Assembly: GCA_963921195.1 (NCBI GenBank)
Contig: OY992537.1
Span: 97,360,736-97,424,735 of the forward strand
Length of the DNA stretch: 64,000 bases
Reading direction: 5' to 3'
From: Pegoplata infirma
Taxonomy: Eukaryota; Arthropoda; Insecta; Diptera; Anthomyiidae
Part shown: positions 62,207-64,000 of the stretch, piece by piece
How the letters are laid out: each line of letters opens with the position of its first letter
Numbering within the stretch: the stretch's first letter is position 1
Translations under genes and position numbers: made by a program
The notes under the pieces: generated by a model
The model's database searches: none
Seen by the model: only the letters and a program-made list of their open reading frames with translations
What the model was told of the DNA's origin: nothing

Positions 62207-62575
62207 CACAGAATCTGATCATCAGATCCTATTTTTATTTATTTTTATAGTATTAAATATTTTTATAAGAAACAAACACATAAAATAATTTTATAAGAGA
62301 CAAACAAATTTCACATTGCAATGCATTGCTACCAACTTGATGATACAAAAATGAACGAACCGGGTTGTTTTTTCTTTTTTGGTTTTATCTATTGAATTCT
62401 GTATAATCGTTGTAAATATTTGATTCAACTTTACTGATTATTCAACGATATCAACATTAATTTTTGTTGAATACGGCAATATTCTGTAAAACTTGATCTA
62501 CAATGGGTTTACTAATTTTTCTACTAAGATATTTCTATGAGTGTACAATTTTAGAATTTCCTGAGTTTATAGTAG

Positions 62576-62720
62576 TGTTTCCAATTCGGTTAATCGATTA
62601 ACCGATTCCTCGATTAATCGCCTCTGTTTCGGTTAATGTCGAAACAAATAATTTAAAACGCAAATAATTATTCGACCCGATTAATCGGTTAAAATGGTTC
62701 GATTAACCGGTTAATATTAT
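62576..62720. repeat. Cluster of GGTTAATCGATTAACC palindromes
   Basis: CGGTTAATCGATTAACCG at 62587-62604 is a perfect 18-bp palindrome. Related GATTAATCGGTTAA and GATTAACCGGTTAA follow near 62680-62712. Confidence 0.75.
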
Positions 62721-62774
62721 TATCTCTATATTCTACTATAATTTGTTTAAAAAACTTCTTAATTTGTTTGAAAA

Positions 62775-63090
62775 ACAAACTCCAGAAAAGAATATTCAGA
62801 ACCAGAAGACATAATTTAAGAAGATATAATTTAAAATTCAGAAGACATAATTAAAAACTCAGAAATCCTAATTAAAGTTTTCAAACGCCATATTGAAAAT
62901 CCCAATTAAAATTCAAGAAATCCCAATTGAAATTCAGAAAAGCTAATTCAAATTCAGAAATCCCAATTTAAATTCAGAAATCCAAATTGGAATTCAGAAA
63001 CGCCCAATTAAAATTAACGAAAGCGCAATCCAAATTCAGAAAAGCTTACTGAAATTTAGAAATCGCAATTGATATTCAGAATCTCCCAAT
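62775..63090. repeat. Degenerate AATTCAGAAATCCCAATT tandem repeat
   Basis: About 16-18 units of 18-20 bp, imperfect. Confidence 0.75.
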
Positions 63091-63150
63091 TATTTTTTAA
63101 TTTTCAAAAATCTAAAACTTAATTCGATTGACCTCAAATTTGTACCACAT

Positions 63151-63324
63151 ACATACATATATTGTGCTCGATTTAGGAGCACTCTTTCACCATTCACCTA
63201 ATTTTTAAAAATTTGGATATCAAATTTCGAATTTAAAGATTTTTAAATTTTTATCGAAATTCGAAAGAATAACAAATTTTTAAAAATTATGTGAATGGTG
63301 AAAAAGTACTCCCAAATCGAGCAC
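63151..63324. repeat. Hairpin/MITE of ~52-bp arms
   Basis: GTGCTCGATTTAGGAGCACT pairs with AGTACTCCCAAATCGAGCAC, and TTTCACCATTCAC with GTGAATGGTGAAA. Confidence 0.85.
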
Positions 63325-64000
63325 TTTAAAAAAAAATACACAAAACAATGAACCACAAAGAAGACACAGATAATAGGTGTGTTCCAGAACTTTCCGGGTA
63401 AAGTTCGGTAAAATGAGAGAAAATCAAAAAACCTCTCACGATACCACAAAAATGCACAAAAGTACGGGAATGCTAAAAACCAAATTTCAAGCCCAAAATA
63501 AAAGAAAATGTAAACAAACCAAAAACGCTAAAATATTTTCGTAAGAAAAATTACTTTAAACAAGAAAACAAATTGTAAAAGTTTATTTTAATAACAAATT
63601 ATCTTTTTTTGTATTGAAAAAACACATTTCCTTGGTTTAGTTCTTTATTTTATTTAAATTTCCAATTTAGCTTCACAAAAAAAATCAGCTGTTTTTTTAA
63701 CATCTGCACTAAGAAAATTATGTCATTAACTGTTTGTAGGTTATTTTAAAAAGTAATCAGTAAAGTCATTTTAAAAGAAAAATCACTTATTTTATAAAGG
63801 ATTTAATTTTTTTACTGTTTCTGTAGTTTAAAAAAAATAATTTACTGTATTAAAAATGAATTTTCTGTTACATTTAATTTCGGCAGTAAAAAATTTCTTC
63901 TATAGTTTTACTGTTTTTCAATACAAAATAACTGAATATTCACTAGTTTTTTAATGTTTTGGTTAGTCATTAAATTAACATTTAAAATTGACTGTAATGT
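63325..64000. other. Unassigned AT-rich DNA to the window edge
   Basis: No gene. CAGTAAA/TTTACTG motifs are frequent after 63740, possibly the start of a further repeat. Confidence 0.4.

Larger units (their letters stand above)
59788..62544. mobile_element. ACACTCA-ended element, interrupted outer copy
   Basis: Left 59788-59935 repeats at 60160-60300; right 62448-62544 repeats at 60846-60934. The simplest reading is one copy (60160-60934) lodged inside another, with further insertions. Confidence 0.5.

Overview
The window looks like nuclear DNA of a higher (probably calyptrate) fly. It is about 70% A+T, has GT-AG introns, and is packed with DINE-1/INE-1-like Helentrons, hAT and Tc1/mariner elements with clear target-site duplications, a LINE and a tRNA-derived SINE. 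The species call is inference from repeat style; the sequence cannot name it.

Three protein-coding genes can be supported. (1) A GLYAT-like GNAT N-acyltransferase on the + strand has exons at 12702-12818, 12885-13360 and 26339-26723. Its first exon is not in view. (2) Fnta, the alpha subunit shared by protein farnesyl- and geranylgeranyl-transferase I, is complete on the - strand with exons 49675-49540, 49462-49108 and 45691-45202 (326 aa). (3) A single-exon 623-aa ORF (55796-57667, +) consists of two tandem ~300-residue copies of one domain. Copy 2 carries a PD-(D/E)XK-nuclease-like D...ExK...Q signature and copy 1 has lost part of it. I cannot assign this gene to a named family.

Layout: 1-12.7 kb is TE debris (P1 foldback end, Tc1 with IR/DR ends, an element built of 160-bp repeats ending in (CAGA)n, a 1.9-kb palindrome, a SINE, a hAT MITE). 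The 13-kb last intron of the GLYAT-like gene holds a tandem row of Helentrons and then a deep nest: a foldback shell containing Tc1, SINE, hAT and foldback P2, the last interrupted by a 3.4-kb hAT-type transposon and a Helentron. 26.7-45 kb holds the first 35-bp satellite array (28.6-30.0 kb), more palindromes, nested hAT/Helentron/P2, a LINE and Helentrons. 45.2-49.7 kb is Fnta, whose second intron is filled almost edge to edge by the same 35-bp satellite. 50-55.7 kb is repeats, including a Helentron that carries a short array of that satellite internally. 55.8-58.1 kb is the duplicated nuclease-like gene with two long hairpins in its apparent 3'UTR. 58-64 kb is MITEs and low-complexity repeats.

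Main points of interest: the duplicated nuclease-like gene; a 35-bp satellite whose unit is two abutting palindromes, found in three arrays including a Helentron interior and a housekeeping-gene intron; and several families of kilobase-scale palindromic elements that share a ~165-bp module. No genes here form an operon-like system. Percent identities and copy counts are by-eye estimates.
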